A stretch of 7,050 nt of DNA from Clostridiales bacterium (GTDB lineage: Bacteria; Bacillota; Clostridia; Oscillospirales; CAG-272). The number at the start of each line of letters is the position of its first letter. Position 1 is the first letter of the stretch. The translations under genes and the position numbers were made by a program. The DNA is taken from NCBI GenBank assembly GCA_016280525.1, contig JAEEGW010000332.1:1-7050 (forward strand), in the 5' to 3' direction. Positions 6,582 through 7,050 of the stretch are shown in pieces. A model generated the notes under the pieces. The model saw nothing but the letters and a program-made list of their open reading frames with translations. It had not been told where the DNA came from and ran no database searches.

Positions 6582-6615
6582 CAGCCGGCTGTTTTAGCAT
6601 GACAGCCGGCTGTTA
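6582..6615 (+). terminator. Probable terminator of the hydrolase gene
   Basis: CAGCCGGCTG occurs at 6582-6591 and 6603-6612. The sequence is its own reverse complement, so the two copies pair into a 10-bp GC-rich stem with an 11-base loop. It starts 11 bases after the stop codon. The following tract (TTATG) is poor in T, so termination may be inefficient, which may explain a second terminator at 6721-6745. Confidence 0.6.
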
Positions 6616-6637
6616 TGAATTCCAATCATGTGAAAGG

Positions 6638-6672
6638 TGTCGGCAGAGCCGACAATCTGTGCGCTTCGCGCA
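6638..6672 (+). repeat. Tandem mini-hairpins
   Basis: TGTCGGC-AGA-GCCGACA (6638-6654) is followed five bases later by TGCGC-TTC-GCGCA (6660-6672). Both have three-base loops. The paired layout resembles the double-hairpin element at 281-320, although the sequences differ. Confidence 0.7.
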
Positions 6673-6680
6673 TTTGGGGC

Positions 6681-6724
6681 TCCCCACCCCCCTTTTTCCG
6701 CCCCCTGCCCCCCGCCTTCCCCCC
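6681..6724 (+). other. C-rich pyrimidine tract
   Basis: About 44 bases are nearly all C and T on the plus strand, with runs of up to six C, interrupted by single A or G bases. The tract leads straight into the terminator-like hairpin at 6721-6739. The complementary strand has several G-runs. Confidence 0.75.
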
Positions 6725-6745
6725 GATATATTATCGGGGCTTTTT
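6721..6745 (+). terminator. Intrinsic terminator-like hairpin
   Basis: CCCCGATA (6721-6728) pairs with TATCGGGG (6732-6739) around a three-base loop, followed by C and TTTTT (6741-6745). This is a canonical Rho-independent shape on the plus strand. It lies 150 bases after the hydrolase stop codon and could catch read-through from the weaker hairpin at 6582-6612. Confidence 0.75.
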
Positions 6746-6761
6746 GCTGTAGTAGGGGTTG

Positions 6762-6777
6762 GCGCCTCGACGACCCG
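6762..6777 (-). repeat. 16-base motif, inverted copy of 413-428
   Basis: Exact reverse complement of the motif at 413-428. In both places it lies within about 10-25 bases of a CCCCTAC/GTAGGGG sequence, so it is part of a larger repeat module. Confidence 0.8.
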
Positions 6778-6779
6778 TT

Positions 6780-6854
6780 GTAGGGGCGATCATTGATCGC
6801 CGGTTTTGTTTTGTGCAAATCTCGGCGGGCGACCAGTGGTCGCCCCTACGAGAT
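6780..6854. repeat. Composite palindromic repeat element
   Basis: Two strong palindromes sit in tandem: GGCGATCA-T-TGATCGCC (6785-6801) and GGGCGACCA-G-TGGTCGCCC (6827-6845). The second is extended by ATCTCG (6819-6824) pairing with CGAGAT (6849-6854). The outer ends GTAGGGGCGATCA (6780-6792) and TGGTCGCCCCTAC (6837-6849) are also inverted repeats (12 of 13 positions). Alternative folds are therefore possible. From memory, this GTAGGGGCGA type recurs in Clostridia intergenic regions. No open reading frame depends on it. Confidence 0.85.
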
Positions 6855-6887
6855 ATGCGTTGCCCCCTCAATCTCGTTTAGAAATTG

Positions 6888-6953
6888 TGGGACCGGGGTT
6901 CCCCGACGCGAACTGGAGAGCGTTGGGGGTTCCCGGGAGGGGACAGGGGGGTA
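6888..6953 (+). repeat. 66-base interspersed repeat, right copy
   Basis: Matches the reverse complement of 23-88 at 64 of 66 positions. Its first part contains the 40-base unit at 6895-6934. Its last part (6935-6953) also starts the two-part module that continues to 6967. Confidence 0.9.
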
Positions 6954-7014
6954 GACGAGCTTTGCGCCTTCAAAGGGGTTCCCCGACGCGAACTGGAGAG
7001 CGTTGGGGGTTCCC
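6895..7014 (+). repeat. Direct repeat of a 40-base unit
   Basis: The units at 6895-6934 and 6975-7014 are identical over 40 bases and start 80 bases apart. Each begins GGGGTTCCCCGACG and ends GGGGGTTCCC. In the second unit CCCCGACG (6981-6988) can pair with CGTCGGGG (7014-7021). The second unit sits inside the two-part module that is uninterrupted at 186-254. Confidence 0.92.
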
Positions 7015-7050
7015 GTCGGGGGGAAGATGAAGCAAAGCGAGGAAAGCGCA
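6935..7050 (+). repeat. Two-part repeat module, right copy, split by a 40-base unit
   Basis: Positions 6935-6967 and 7019-7050 are exact reverse complements of 222-254 and 186-217. Between them lie 51 bases that include the second 40-base repeat unit, where the left copy has only four bases. The module continues to the window edge, so its outer boundary is unknown. Confidence 0.88.

Larger units (their letters stand above)
6571..7050. other. Non-coding repeat mosaic, right flank
   Basis: No gene is supported on either strand. The stretch holds two terminator-like hairpins, a tandem mini-hairpin, a C/T-rich tract, a large palindromic element and inverted counterparts of the left-flank repeats, listed separately. 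The end of the window cuts a repeat module at 7050. Confidence 0.8.

Noticed and set aside
23..6953. Composite transposon with terminal inverted repeats
   Set aside because: There is no transposase, the shared modules are not in mirrored order, and one module family also occurs as direct copies, so simple terminal inverted repeats do not fit.
6895..7014. CRISPR array based on the 40-base direct repeats
   Set aside because: There are only two direct copies, the intervening DNA is itself repeated at the left end, and no cas gene is present.
6599..7030. Short open frames in the right flank
   Set aside because: They translate palindromic repeats and pyrimidine tracts, give low-complexity Pro/Arg/Gly-rich peptides, and have no ribosome sites.

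Overview
The window looks like chromosomal DNA from an uncultured, probably gut-associated member of the Clostridia (Firmicutes). The inference rests on three things: Shine-Dalgarno-led genes, a near-consensus sigma-A promoter and U-tailed intrinsic terminators; an ECF sigma gene paired with a large single-pass membrane protein; and intergenic DNA packed with short GC-rich palindromic repeats of a kind I recall from Clostridia metagenome assemblies. No tRNA, rRNA, CRISPR array, transposase or phage gene is visible.

Layout. Positions 1-480 are non-coding and form a mosaic of repeat modules and hairpins. Positions 484-4256 form one transcription unit: a putative ECF-type promoter (484-515), an ECF sigma factor (544-1017), a 1047-residue single-pass membrane protein ten bases downstream (1028-4171), and a branched, probably bidirectional terminator (4204-4256). 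The intergenic stretch 4257-4455 holds a second hairpin and a strong extended -10 sigma-A promoter (4397-4425). It drives a monocistronic gene (4456-6570) for a 704-residue cytoplasmic protein that looks like a TIM-barrel glycoside hydrolase of an uncharacterised type (DUF6259-like). Positions 6571-7050 return to non-coding repeats, including modules that match the left end in inverted orientation.

How the parts fit. The sigma factor and the membrane protein most plausibly form a signal-transduction pair. The big protein has a short basic cytoplasmic N-terminus, one membrane helix at about residues 56-74, and about 970 residues outside. It lacks the zinc-binding anti-sigma motif. Its exterior appears to be an internal duplication (units starting near residues 132 and 485) followed by a small C-terminal domain with a SmpA/BLIP-like signature. 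The hydrolase gene has its own promoter and higher GC content, so I see no direct link to the sigma regulon.

The most unusual points are the very large non-zinc candidate anti-sigma protein with duplicated exterior, and the modular repeats. A 66-base module occurs inverted at both ends (64/66 identical). The modules are not in mirrored order, which argues against simple transposon terminal inverted repeats.
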